A stretch of DNA of 64,000 nucleotides, taken from positions 27,346,762 to 27,410,761 of the forward strand of contig OX453279.1 of NCBI GenBank assembly GCA_949710005.1. The letters run 5' to 3'. Both the position numbers and the translations under genes were made by a program. This stretch comes from Ricordea florida (Eukaryota > Cnidaria > Anthozoa > Corallimorpharia > Ricordeidae). The notes below the pieces were generated by a model, which saw only the letters and a program-made list of their open reading frames with translations, was not told the DNA's origin and did not search any database. Of this stretch, positions 1-11,900 are shown piece by piece (position 1 is the first letter of the stretch; each line of letters starts with the position of its first letter).

Positions 1-189
1 CAATAAGTTTTCAAAAATACTTCTCGAGTCCGTTTATTGCCTCAAAAGTTCTTTCATTTAATTTGATAAATCGAGGCGAATATATATAGAAGCTTCTTTC
101 AGGCAAATTGCCGAGGACGACATGTTTCTAAGAGCGCAACTGGGTTTGTCAAAATGATGCGCGATCCAAGAGGTAATAGGAGAGAGGAC

Positions 190-457
190 CGCTGACCTGT
201 TAGCTTAGCTGGCAGAGCACAGGACTATCGTGTGGGAGCCAGTCGTGAGTTCGAGCCAGTCGGCCGGACCATCACTCAGGACCTTTAAAAAACTGGAGGA
301 GAAAGTGCTGCCTTTAAAATGACATCTGTAAATGGTTAGACTCTTTAGTCTTCTAGGGACAATAAATCGCTGGTCCCGTTTCACAACCCTTGTGAAACAA
401 TTGATTTGACTTGTTTCAGATGAAGAGCCACTTCATTGTGGAAATGCTGAAATAAAG

Positions 458-460
<3 letters not shown>
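190..460 (+). repeat. tRNA-derived SINE (copy 1)
   Basis: The head looks like a tRNA gene: an A-box-like TTAGCTTAGCTGG near 200 and a B-box-like GAGTTCGAGCC near 248. A conserved body follows (GGACCATCACTCAGG, then GAGAAAGTGCTGCCTTT). It ends next to an ATT microsatellite. A second copy on the other strand at 49320-49540 has the same head and body, so this is a dispersed SINE and not a tRNA gene. Confidence 0.8.

Positions 461-498
<38 letters not shown>
461..498. repeat. (ATT)n microsatellite
   Basis: Uninterrupted ATT trinucleotides form the tail of the preceding SINE. Confidence 0.95.
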
Positions 499-837
499 GT
501 TCGCAATAACTTCGTGGGACGTTTAAAGAACCGACACAATGTTCGCGAGGATCAGGGGACGTAGATCCCGTTGTTGTGGTTTGGCCTTTCACATTCACGC
601 GTGGGTTGGGTGGTTGGCTGAGATCAAATATGGACAGATAGCGGCTGACAGAGGCGCTTTTTACAGCCTGATACGATGTTAAAGATATTCTCTGCCTCTG
701 TATGACTGTGTTTTTGTCATTTAGATAAATGAGTTGAGCGTTGAGCGCCATTTAAGAAACTTGATAAATCGCAATCGTTTTACTCGGCTTATTTTCTTCG
801 GATCTACTCAAAATTTCTAAACTCCTATAATCAGAAC

Positions 838-1683
838 ATCAAGTAACCTATGTACAACGATCGAGGTACAATTTGCGTGATCAGGAAAACTAGTCTGATT
901 CGTTTAAATTGTCCATCCGACCACCACGTTTTTCAATCTGATCTGGATAACCTGTACTCATGGAGTCAACAAAATCTAATGGACTTCAATGTGAAAAAAA
1001 TGTAAATTTATGGGTATCACCAAGAAGAAAATGCCTTTTCACGCTGACCTTCGGCTCAACAATAACACCTTGGAGGAAATATCCGAATTTTGTGATCTTT
1101 GTCTAGTCACTAAGTACTAGTAAGCTGTCTTGGAATGCCCATGTCGTTAAATTATCAAGCAAGGCAAACAAAATTCTTGGCCTCATCAACTGAAAAGAAC
1201 ATGTAGGGGTCTGAATGACGTAACCACCTTAAGAACCTTGTACTGTGCCTTGGTAAGATCCCAACTAGAGTACTGTACTGTTGTCTGGTCACCTTATACA
1301 GCTAGGTGTGTTGACAAGTTAGAAAAAATTCAAAGAAGAGCTTCCAAGTTTATACTGAAGACAGATGATGAGTATGATACTAGAAGAGAAAGACTGAACT
1401 TGTTATCCTTGAAGGAGGACAGACGCTTTTTGTTTGATGTTTTGTTTTTTTACAAAATTTTAAATGGGTATATCAACATAGATATCTCTTCGTTTATTCA
1501 GACTCTGAAAGGTACTCTCTAAGGGGAAGGGATGAACTTACCTTGAAGAAGAACTATGCAAGGACTAATACTTTTAAGTTTAGATTTTTTAGAATAGTTG
1601 ATATGTTGAATGCATTACCACTATCTGTGTGTCTTGCCTCAAGTATCTCTAGCTTCAAAAAGGGTGTAAGGGATTTCTTATCT

Positions 1684-1735
<52 letters not shown>
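838..1735 (+). mobile_element. Decayed non-LTR retrotransposon (LINE) 3' end, CR1/L2-like
   Basis: Translated pieces match the C-terminal part of a LINE reverse transcriptase. They include a PSDHHVFQSDLDNLYSW stretch (about 920-965), a linker near 1030-1075, then LVRSQLEYCTVVWSP and KLEKIQRRASKFIL (1240-1370), and a final SSFKKGVRDFL block. The reading frame shifts at least twice (near 1000 and 1130, and again after 1520), so it is a 5'-truncated dead copy. It ends in an AAT-repeat tail (1685-1736), typical of this LINE group. A sibling copy lies on the minus strand at 48600-49318. The clade assignment is from general pattern only. Confidence 0.8.

Positions 1736-1736
<1 letters not shown>
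1685..1736. repeat. (AAT)n microsatellite
   Basis: About 17 AAT units form the 3' tail of the LINE fragment. Confidence 0.95.
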
Positions 1737-1737
<1 letters not shown>

Positions 1738-2702
1738 TTTATTTGAGTGTCTAGTCTTCTAGCTAGCCTTAAGCTTACTAATCGGGGACACTGTTAAAAT
1801 TAAAATATAATATAAGTATATTTATTTTCCAGAATTAAGTAACAAATCTAATATTTAATTAGTTATTTTATTTATTTCTTTACGTTTGTAAATGGTTCTT
1901 AGGAGGGGTTTCTCAGGTGGTCCGCCTTGTATGGGGTCGTCGACTCTTTTGTGGACTATCCTAATGGCTCTGTTTTACTTTCTTTTATCTCTGATCTCAG
2001 TTGCTCAGTCTTTCTCTTTGTCTTTCTTTCTCTCCCTTTTTTTTTCCTTTTCACTTATCTCCTCTTGCTTCCTCTTAATCCTTATAATTTATTTTTATAG
2101 TACCATCTTTATTTTATTGTAGTGCTTTTTGCCATTAAATTGTAATAAATTTAAATTTAAAACGTCTAGAATAATAAAGCTTTATTTAAATGACAAAATG
2201 ATAGGGAGGCAGAGAAAGTCTTTAACACTAGAGAAAGAATTGTACTCTTTCGATGAAAGCCCCGAGGGACGTGAGACAAATGGGCGTATCGTATCGTATT
2301 GAGAGAGGAACGCTCCTGGTGATATGGGCTCCTCCTGATAGTGATGGGCTGTTGGTTTGGACCGATACAGGAGCGAATGACCATAGGGCAGGAGCGAATC
2401 ACCTCCATTCACCTGCCTACGGTGATTCTCTCCTGACCGATGCTTATGTCTGGCTCTGTCTGTCAAGGTGGCCCTCGCAATAAAATTCTGTGAAAGCGCC
2501 AGTTTTTTTTGGCTGCTACATGGACTTAGAGTACATTCTTATAGTCGATTTGATGATGTACTGTTAAATAATGAGAAATTGCTCATTATCCACGGTTTGC
2601 AAAGCGCGGGAAAACGCCTAACACCACTCAAATGAGAGGGTCCAAAGAAGGCTGCGACAATTCACCTATGTGTACACGAGGGAAAACGTTCCTTCAAACA
2701 AT
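1737..2702. other. Upstream flank of NHEJ1, no gene recognised
   Basis: AT-rich and CT-rich sequence resembling decayed LINE 3' tails (1740-2160), followed by about 500 bases of more balanced composition. Small open frames here have no recognisable domain. The last 60 bases before 2703 presumably hold the NHEJ1 core promoter and 5' UTR; no TATA box is evident. Confidence 0.4.
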
Positions 2703-2712
2703 ATGGCGGCAG
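2695..2712 (+). promoter_or_regulatory. YY1-like ATGGCGGC box overlapping the NHEJ1 start codon
   Basis: The start codon sits in CAATATGGCGGCAGC, close to the YY1 consensus AANATGGCGGC. In many TATA-less housekeeping promoters this box lies just at or after the transcription start and includes the ATG. Function here is inferred from the motif alone. Confidence 0.4.
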
Positions 2713-2921
2713 CAACAGTGCAAAGAGAAACTTCTTGGCGGCGTCGCTGGAAACCAGAACTTAGATCTCAACCTTGGAGACCTTTTACCGTTTCATGTAC
2801 CGATTATTTACTGAAGTCAATATTTGTGGAACAAGACTGTTCCTACGAATTGTGCTTGTGCGATCTCAACAATTTTTGGTACGAGAAAGTTGAACGTGAT
2901 CAATTTAGAACGCGGGCCAAG
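2703..2921 (+). CDS. NHEJ1: NHEJ1 coding exon 1 (head domain)
   Basis: Seventy-three codons, ending in phase 0 at AAG|GTACAT. The product includes SQPWRPF, then LLKSIFVEQDCSYELCLCDL and FWYEKVERDQFRTRAK, matching human QPWAWLQ, LLAKVFITKQGYALLVSDL and VWHEQV...RAK. The ATG at 2703 is the first Met that leaves a normal-length N-terminus; the extra 11 open codons upstream have no ATG in frame. Confidence 0.9.
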
Positions 2922-5900
2922 GTACATGGATTAGGTGGATTTCGTTTTACTTGTTGCTAAAGATCTATACAGGGCAAGAATTATTGATATATTGTTTGCA
3001 ATAGACCACAAAAATACAATTATTCAGGTGTATATGCTACAGGGTAAATTTGATTTCAGGTTAAATTGGACTTTACCTAGCTTGGTTTGTAATTTCTTTT
3101 TGTCTGGTATTCATTATCATAAATATATACACAGAAATTACAAACCAACCTAGGTTAAATCAAATTTAACCTGAAATTAAATTTAACCCTGTAACATATA
3201 TGTTGTGGTTCAATTTTTTCCTTTGTTTAAATTTTATTTTCCTTGTTTTTTTGTTATGGTAATGTTGATGATGAGTTTGAAACAAAGGAGAATAAAATTT
3301 AAACCAAGGATAAAACTGAAACGCAACATATGTGCAACATATGGATTATGATTAATTGAAGGTAGAGTTAACTGGAATGTCTGGCTGCAGCAAACAAACC
3401 TATATTGAAGCCTGCAGGGGCTTATGGACTATAGGCTTCCCAAGAATTATTATAGAGTATCTGGGCTCCTGAGAGTATACACTAGAAATTTCAGGTACTG
3501 AACATGGGAATAGACTACGTGGCATTTTTTTAAAAAAGAAAGGGTAAAGAACAACAGTAAAAAAGGCTAGATTTCCTTATCACCCCATGCTTCATATTAT
3601 AGCTCCGCTGTTTTGTTCTTCGAAAACAAAGAATTTTTGCAGATGTATCATCCCAGACAATTCAGCTAACAATTCAATTATGAAGTATGGGATGATATCG
3701 AAATCTAGCCACCCCTCCCCCCCCTCCAAAAAAAAATAATAATTAAATAAATAAAATTACTCTTAAGCTCATTAAAGTGATTACATGACCAAGTGAGGAG
3801 GAATGTTTTGCATCTTTTGCCAACAAACCAATGCTCTCTCTAGTTTGAATTTCCTGGGAGTTGAAAAAACTTCGAACCTTGGTACTTGATTATGTGTATT
3901 GAAAAATGTACTGCTGTAGTTCCTTACAGACAAAGAATTCATGTATTAATATAGATAATTCAGCTACCATGACTGCATGCATAATAGCATATGGAGTAAC
4001 ATGGAAATGTAGCACTACACATTGCCCTAGAAAGTGCTACAATTACAATGTTTAATAGTTGGTACAGTGTAACAGAATGTTTTACTTTTTATGTGGCTGT
4101 GTTGTAGTTTAAAATGAATTTTAGGTCAAAATGGTTCCAAACTAGATTGATTTGTTTTTTTGGCTACTACATATGAAATAATGCAGGAACCAATATATCA
4201 AAGGAAACACAAGTGATTGATTGAGTGAAAGAGCGTGCCTATTATTTAGCCAATCACAATGCACAATACAATTAAAAGTAATGAAATCAAGGAAAGGCGA
4301 TAGTTATGGCAAAAAGGTCCAAATAAACTTAATAATTGCAGTAGCCACATGCATGCAATGCTTCCCTGTTTTTTCCTTTGTTTCAGATTATGGGAGGATT
4401 ATGGAAATTAATCTAAATCAAAGGAAAAAACAAATCAAACTAGTCTGGAACCATTTTGACCTGAAATTCATTTTAACTTACAGCAGCTATACCCCCCTCC
4501 CATCTGTGCCTCATTTGTGTGCTCCTAGGGAACTCAAGAACACAAGCATTTATTTTCAGGGAACATGGGATACTGTATTTTAAAAATTATTTCCAGTGCA
4601 CTAGGGAACATCTGATTAAATTGGACTAGGGAACATCTGATTTAATTGCTGGTAACAAGGTTACAAGTGGTGTTATTCATGGGGGATCAAGGGAGAAAAT
4701 GCTACAAGATTAAGGGAACACGGGAACAGAGACCCCAACCTGGGAAGGGCTTATTTGTTCTAGTACCACCCTTCACCCCCTTTGGACATGGTCAGGTACC
4801 ATCTCCCTCCGCAGACGTAAAGCAGTCACAGTATATAATATCATTGGTTGCTGTAGTAAGTAAATTTGGTGTCATTCTCAAATGGAGCACTATTCCAATG
4901 ATCTGTGTAATAAATAATAAAAGAGTGCCACACTCTCACTAATTTAATAGTTAGAAATTTTGCTGAAAGGTCAATTCAGCTTACTTGGGCTGACAATTTT
5001 CCTAATTCTAAATGTTCATTTGTTTTACAATGTAACAAAGACTATATGCTAGTTGCTTAGGGTAGATAGCACATCTGATGCGGGGTTGTCTAAAAGGGCC
5101 AGCTACCAACGATATCATCAGCTTATTTAGGTTTGTGCCTGCTGCAGTTTGTCAGGTTTGTCGGACTCACTAAAAAAATAATTGACTAAAACTCCGTCTA
5201 TTCTCCATCATTCTCCTGCTAAGGAAATCGTTTTGACAATACTGCTAATAATTTTTTTGGCCTGTAATATCATCTACAGCCTTTACTGAGGATAAATCAA
5301 TACAGACATTGAGTAAAATTTATGTTGCTTTCTCTTACAGGAACTTAATCCAAATTTTGAAGCCAAGTCATCTTTTATGCTGAATGTTATTCAGAAAAAT
5401 ATAGAAGAGCAAAATGGAGAAACAACATTTACAATTAACCCGGTTAGTCTATTTTTATCACTAATAATCAACCAAATTCATCTCAAAGTTCTGACTCCAA
5501 GATGAATCATGTTTTCACAACTTTACTGCAGCAGCAAACCTTGTTAGGAGCAATTTTGTTCATAGCCAGTGTCAGTAAAACAGCTGCAATGCTCACTGTA
5601 GTCCTGAGTTTTCACACTTGTATGCCCAAGATCAGAGTGGCACTTCTCCTTAGTGGATGCCTGTAACTTGGGATTTATTTGAGAGAATCTGGTGTTAGAT
5701 TTATATAATAGTCTTGTGTTGAAAAGGTTATATTTTGTTCTCATCTGTTTCTTCTCTATTAGCACACAAACTCTGAAGATAAACTTGTACTAAAAATGAA
5801 AACAAAACTTCAGGCAGGAATTCCATTTGTCTGGGAGTTTTACTTCTCAGTTGGAGAAAAAAATATGGTAAGAAAGCAATGTAAAAAAGTGTGCTGATAC

Positions 5901-8900
5901 TCGTAATGAACTATATAATTTTAAGGTTGTTTGTAGAATGAAACAAAATAATTGTCATCAAAAGTACATATTTTGTGTTCTGACATAATGGAAGCACCTT
6001 TGAAAACCTGTCACGTATATTGTACGGTACATGCAACATTCATTGCCTGAAAACTATTTGATTCTTCTTCATAATTGGATATATATTTACTTAGCATATA
6101 CCAGCTCAGCAACCTTGACATTTTGAGCAATCTGATTGGCTCTCCACCTCAGGATATTCTACACTATCCACCACCCAGGAGAGGAATAATTCTGGGGCTT
6201 CTTGGTAATCCTTATGCTAGGGAGATTTGGTTTAAGGTTAAAAAAATGGCATTGAAGCGAAATTAAAATGGCGGCTGTTGATTCTCACTTTAGAGCGGTT
6301 TTCAAGAGGTGTCATGAAGGAATTTAAGCAAAACGCAACCACAATGCAAGGTTGACCAGGGGGGACCAAACAATAGTGCAAATGAAGGACACAATGAAAC
6401 TGTATGTGCAAAGTCCAGTAAGTCTCTTTGTCATCTTTTCAAAACAACATGAAGTAAGGACATTTCTCAGAGTTTTCACAAAGATGCCCCAATGTTGAAT
6501 GGCAAAATTTCCTTTCAAAATTTTGGTTGAAATTTGAACAGTAACAATTGAAATACTTTAACAATGGAAAGGAAAAAGGAAGCAAAATGATCTTAAAATG
6601 AGCCCATCACCAGCAACACAAAAGATAAGCAATTTTATTTTTTTCTCAAGCATCTCAGCGGGCCGGAATCCCAAATCCTCGAATCTGATTGGCTAATCGC
6701 GCGCTCGTAACCGGTCCAGCTTTATACGATACGGACCACGGTCCGGATTTTTATCCGCGCTATTGAAAAAAAAAAGCAATCAAACAGAAAAAATAAATAA
6801 GTTATTTACCGGTCTAGGTCGGTCCGTATGGGAAAAAACTGTGCCCCTTGGTCTTGAGTACGGCTCTTGGCCTTCGGCCTCGGGCCGTACTCAAGACCTC
6901 GGGCACAGTTTTTTCCCATACGGACCTCCCGCCTGGTAAATAACATATATAAATTTAATTTTCACCGGTTGTGTTGTCCTTGGTGCTGCCATCGTGTTTT
7001 TTAAGCTCCCTACTGAGGTAGCTTCATTGGTATGTACTAAAGCAATTCTTGTCTTCAATCTTGGTGAGCAGTAGCTTTGCACCTCGTTAAATATTCTGCC
7101 ACTATTCACCTCAGTTTCTGAGAGTAATTGTTAATTATACTTCATATGACTGTGGAGTACAGCAGAACCTCTGTTTAGCAGCCAGTAATCAAAGCGCCAA
7201 AACAGTTGTAGAGTGATGTTGCGAGTTAAACAACTGTTAAAGGGCCATGTCTCTTAAGCGGTCGTAGCAACCTTTTGGCCATCCTGAGAAGAGTTCCCCA
7301 ATAGCTTTTCCCTCTATTAAGCAGCCACCCAAGAGTTTGATTCACTTAGTCAACCAAACTTGCCACTACACCAAAGAGTGGCCACTTAATGGAGGTTACA
7401 ATGTATATGTTGTAGGTTAAAATGGTTCTGTTTTTCTGTAGTTTGATTTGTGGAACCGTTTATTTCTCTGTCCAGGCTCTAAGCAGTCAATATCTATCAT
7501 TAAATTCTTGTTACATTTTTCTTTCATCTCCAAGTCAAGAAATGACAAGAATTTACTCCAAAGACACTCAGTTATGTATATAATCCAGCCTTTTTTAAAC
7601 TGACATATCACAAAGTTCACATATTTGCTTTATTATCAATCATATTGTTTGTAAGGTTGGATCACATTTGATAGAGCCCATGCTAGCCATGATTGTTGAA
7701 CTGAACAGACAACAGTCGGAACTTTACGCAGTACTGAGGAAGAAGGACCAGGAGATTGCTGATTATAAGGAGTCGGGCATCAGATTGTCTAGAAGTGAGT
7801 TACTCTTTAGTATCACCCAACTAGTGGACTAATGCAAATGCCGCAATCTGATTGGCTATGCTACTAGAGGTCTATTAGTAATAGTCCTTGAGTGGTGAAA
7901 TTCGTGGCGCTTTCTGCAACTTGCATTTGCTAACTTTATTATTCCTTTCTATGTCCGACTAGTTGGGTGATACTAAAACAATTAGACCCTTTGCCCTCAA
8001 GGGCTACAGGTCAATAGCCCATTCGGCTTCTCCTCATGGGCTATTGACCCGTAGCCCACAAGGGCTACGGGTCTAATTGTTAAATAGACTAACACTTTTG
8101 CTCTAAGAGCTGATTATTATTTAACTTCTCCTTACAACATAAGTGCATTGAAGCAAAATCTATCAGACCAAGTTTACCAAACTAAAAATGTGAGGAAGTG
8201 TATAGCTCTTAGTGGAGAGAATGCCTAGTGGTCATGTACTACCCTTTATAGTATACTCAACAAGATTTACAGTTTCTGATTGGTCTATGACGAATGCATA
8301 AATAGATTATACACTGCAAATTAGGTTATTAAGTGCAATATGGCAATTATGACAATTAAAGTTAAAGTTAAAAAATATGAAAGTTGCCATGGAAACAGCT
8401 CGAAAGCACCACAATTTGAAAACAAAACGGTTAACAACCGGTTTGCGTTATCGGACCAAGTTGTTTTTCAACAGTTCAAAAAACAAAAATGCCATGAAAG
8501 CTGACTTGGCTGAAGAGATATATAATCCACTGATACGGGGACAAAATATTTAATAAAAAAAATTGTTCAAGGATTTATCAGAAAATTAAACAGAGATTTT
8601 TTCCCCGTTTACAAAAGTATCAGCAAATCCGCAAAATTGTTCAAGGATTTATCAGAAAATTAAACAGAGATTTTTATCAAGAAAGAAAATAGAATTTTGA
8701 ATTTTTAATGTTAATTTAAAGAAATAACTTATGAAAGTATAAATGGAGAATTTACTAAAATTGAAACTTGATGAATTGAAATTTGTGGAATTAAAAAAAA
8801 TTGTTAAAGAGTTGAAAATTAAAGGACGATCTAGAATGCGAAAAGAAGATTTTATTAATGCGTTAAAAAAATTTACAGATGAGGAGATTATTAAATTAAT

Positions 8901-11900
8901 ACCAAAAGATACTATCATTAATAATTATAATTATATTTGTATTCATGGAAAATGTAAATATTTCTGTAGAGAGTGTGGAGGAACACAAATATGTGAACAT
9001 AATAAAATTAAGCCGTACTGTAAAGAATGTAAAGGTTCTCAAATATGTACACATGATATACAAAAGTATTTATGTAAAGAGTGTAAAGGTAAAGGAATAT
9101 GTAAACATAATAGGCAGAAGGCACATTGTAAAGAATGTCGAAAATAAAATTTGGATTTTAATGTTAATTTAAAGAATTAAATATAAAATAAAAAGATGAA
9201 TATAAAATTATTAAATATTAAATATGATAATAAAGAAAAAAATTGTTCAAAAGATTTCTTTAATAAAGTAAATAAAGATTTTTCAATTTGTGTTTCAGAG
9301 AATGATAATTTAAATATTGTTGCATCAAATAATTTAACATTTTTTGGTTTTAAAATTTGTTACCGATTGGGAGATATTAGTCCGGTGGTAATGAGGGAAG
9401 GGGCGCTCTATGCTAGAAATTTTATTACAAAAGGAGTAAAACCTCATAAAATTGAAGAAGATATTAAATTGGATAAAGATTATTTTGAAAATGCAATTAA
9501 GTTTAGTAATGAAAAAGAAATTAAAAACACTTTAGAAATATTTATTATTTCATTTGAGATTAGTTTAAATATAGTAATTATAGATAAAAATAAGTTTTAC
9601 AAAAAAATAAAAAAACATGTAAAGGATGGAATATCTTCATACTTTTCAATCTCTCAACCAGTTAAAAATATGTTTGAAGATATGGAAATACCGGTTTTTA
9701 AAAAATAATGTTATATAACTTTTTAATTAAAGTATTACAAGTTACATAACATAAAAAATTACCTAAATCTTAAACTTAAAGTTATGGGAGAACCCTTCAG
9801 ATCAAGTTTTTTCCATTCATTGTCTAATATGGTTAAATCGAAGTGGTTTATTAGAGTATCATATTTTCGAACTGTAATTGTTGGATAATCCTTTGAGGGT
9901 ATGTTTGCAAGTAGGTGTGATGGTGAGAGTTTTACAAGTTCTCCATTTTTGTTTTTGTTAGTATATGAAGACTTATTATCTACTATACTACACATAACTC
10001 TCAGCGGTTCCTTAATCTGAATATTTATGGGGTATAATTTCCCCGGATTTATGACTTCAGGAACTCCTAAACCAAACCCCAACCCTCTCGTAAGTTTAAT
10101 TTTGAAGTTCTTATTTGAATATAGATAATCAACAGTATCAGTTTCAATTATTACTATCTTTTCCCCATCAGGATCATTAAGAAAGATTGATTGAATATTA
10201 CGAAGAGAATATGTACCGGGTTGAATTATTATGAAGCCGTCATTTTTTTCATTGAATAATATCTGTTTATCCTTAAAATTAATCAATCTTTTTGTTTGTA
10301 TATTACAATCCAGGAGTTGTATCTCCCGAAGATTTTTCATCGGAGGATCTAAATAAATCCTAGTTTCAGACTCATACATGGTAATACTCAACATTTTGTT
10401 TTGATTACACCATATTCATCTTTAAATTTCTATAATAACCGCCTGTGATAAAAAACGACTTACGCGTAAGCTGAAAAAATTGTTATGTTAATTAACCTGT
10501 GATAAAAAACGACTTACGCGTAAGCTGAAAAAAATTGTTATGTTAATTAACCTGTGATAAAAAACGACTTACGCGTAAGCTGAAAAATCCAGTAATCTAC
10601 CGAAATAGATACCACGCTAATCCGCCAGCGACAACTATAAATGCTAATATATTCTTTTCATGCTGCGTTGAGTCAATATAATTTTCCTGTTTCATCGAGT
10701 CTGTTTTCGTTGAGGTTTTTGGTTCCTTCGGGTTTTTCTTCGTTTCAGTTTTATCTTCCAGGCGAATATGAGGTAACTTTAACTTTGAAGATCCTAAGTT
10801 ATGACTTATTCCAACTTGTTTTGCTTCAGTGTTTATGGAATTATTCACGCCAAAATTCATATCGCCAGTCGCTTTCATAAGTTTGTTATTATATCCAACA
10901 ACACTCTCTGTATTTATAATCATATTACTTGGCATTAACCATATACCCGGTGCAACAGCTAAATCAAGCCGTAATTTCGTTTCCTGTACAGATTTTTGAT
11001 AATTTTTAATCGAATTAGTAATGTCATTCTCGATCACACTACTTTCAAATAAAGCCAAGAATTCTTGTTGTGTCTCAATCGCTCCACCGCCATTACCATA
11101 AATTGAATTTCTAGTGTTGGCTTGAGATCCTAATATACAGTAAACAAAAGCTTCAGCAGATCGATTCAATCTACCAAGTCCAGCTTTAGTGAGCCCATGT
11201 CCGCTTGTTGGGATAAACCAAGCATATTTGAAATCGGCAAAGTCATCATTCCGGATAAATGAAATTAGATTACCCTTTTCTTTCTTGCCTCCTTCATCAG
11301 CGAATTTACCACCTTCACCGGGCCATCGATCTGCTTCAACATCATAATTCCTTACAATATGTACATTTTGATATCCACCACCTTTTCCTTTAGTTCCTCC
11401 CGTCGGTCGGTATCCTGCACCATAATCAAGGAATATATCTCCCAATCCGCCGTTTCTACCCCCTTTCCATCTAAAGTCAGAATTATTGGCAATTCCAAAT
11501 TCAGCACACAATCTTTGATATGCAACTTTACTATATGGATTATTATTTATCACAAAAGGTTGCTCATCAGGTAAAGGAATACTTAATTCATAAAATATTC
11601 GCCTTATTGTGAAATATATATGAAACTTTATAAAACTACTCATTACTTTAGGATACTTTAGACTTTCAAAAGGACTTATTCCACAACCAGATGTTGCACA
11701 CCAAACTGCAAAGTTAAGTTGTTGTGGCCAATAATTCATATCAGGGGCGTTCAACCATTTTCTACTCTGTCCCTGGTAGAAATCCTACATAGGATCCTGC
11801 AGGATCCTGCAGGATCCTCTAGGATTCCATAGGATCCTGTAGGATCTTGAATAGGATTAGGATCCTTTCCAGGATTTCAAACTAGGAAAGGATCCTAATC

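Larger units (their letters stand above)
2922..5340 (+). other. NHEJ1 intron 1
   Basis: 2.4 kb, starting GTACAT and ending CTTACAG. It holds at least three inverted-repeat elements (3028-3206, 3190-3345, 4105-4481) and no recognisable coding sequence. Confidence 0.8.

Noticed and set aside
190-262. A tRNA gene
   Set aside because: A-box and B-box-like sequences are present, but there is no full cloverleaf and the same head and body recurs at 49320-49540 as a SINE.
2253-2483. 76-codon frame upstream of NHEJ1
   Set aside because: No recognisable domain; overlapping frames on the other strand have similar length.
8652-8918. Minus-strand frame in the left TIR, and its counterpart at 28117-28335
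   Set aside because: Antisense shadow of the TIR-encoded N-terminus.
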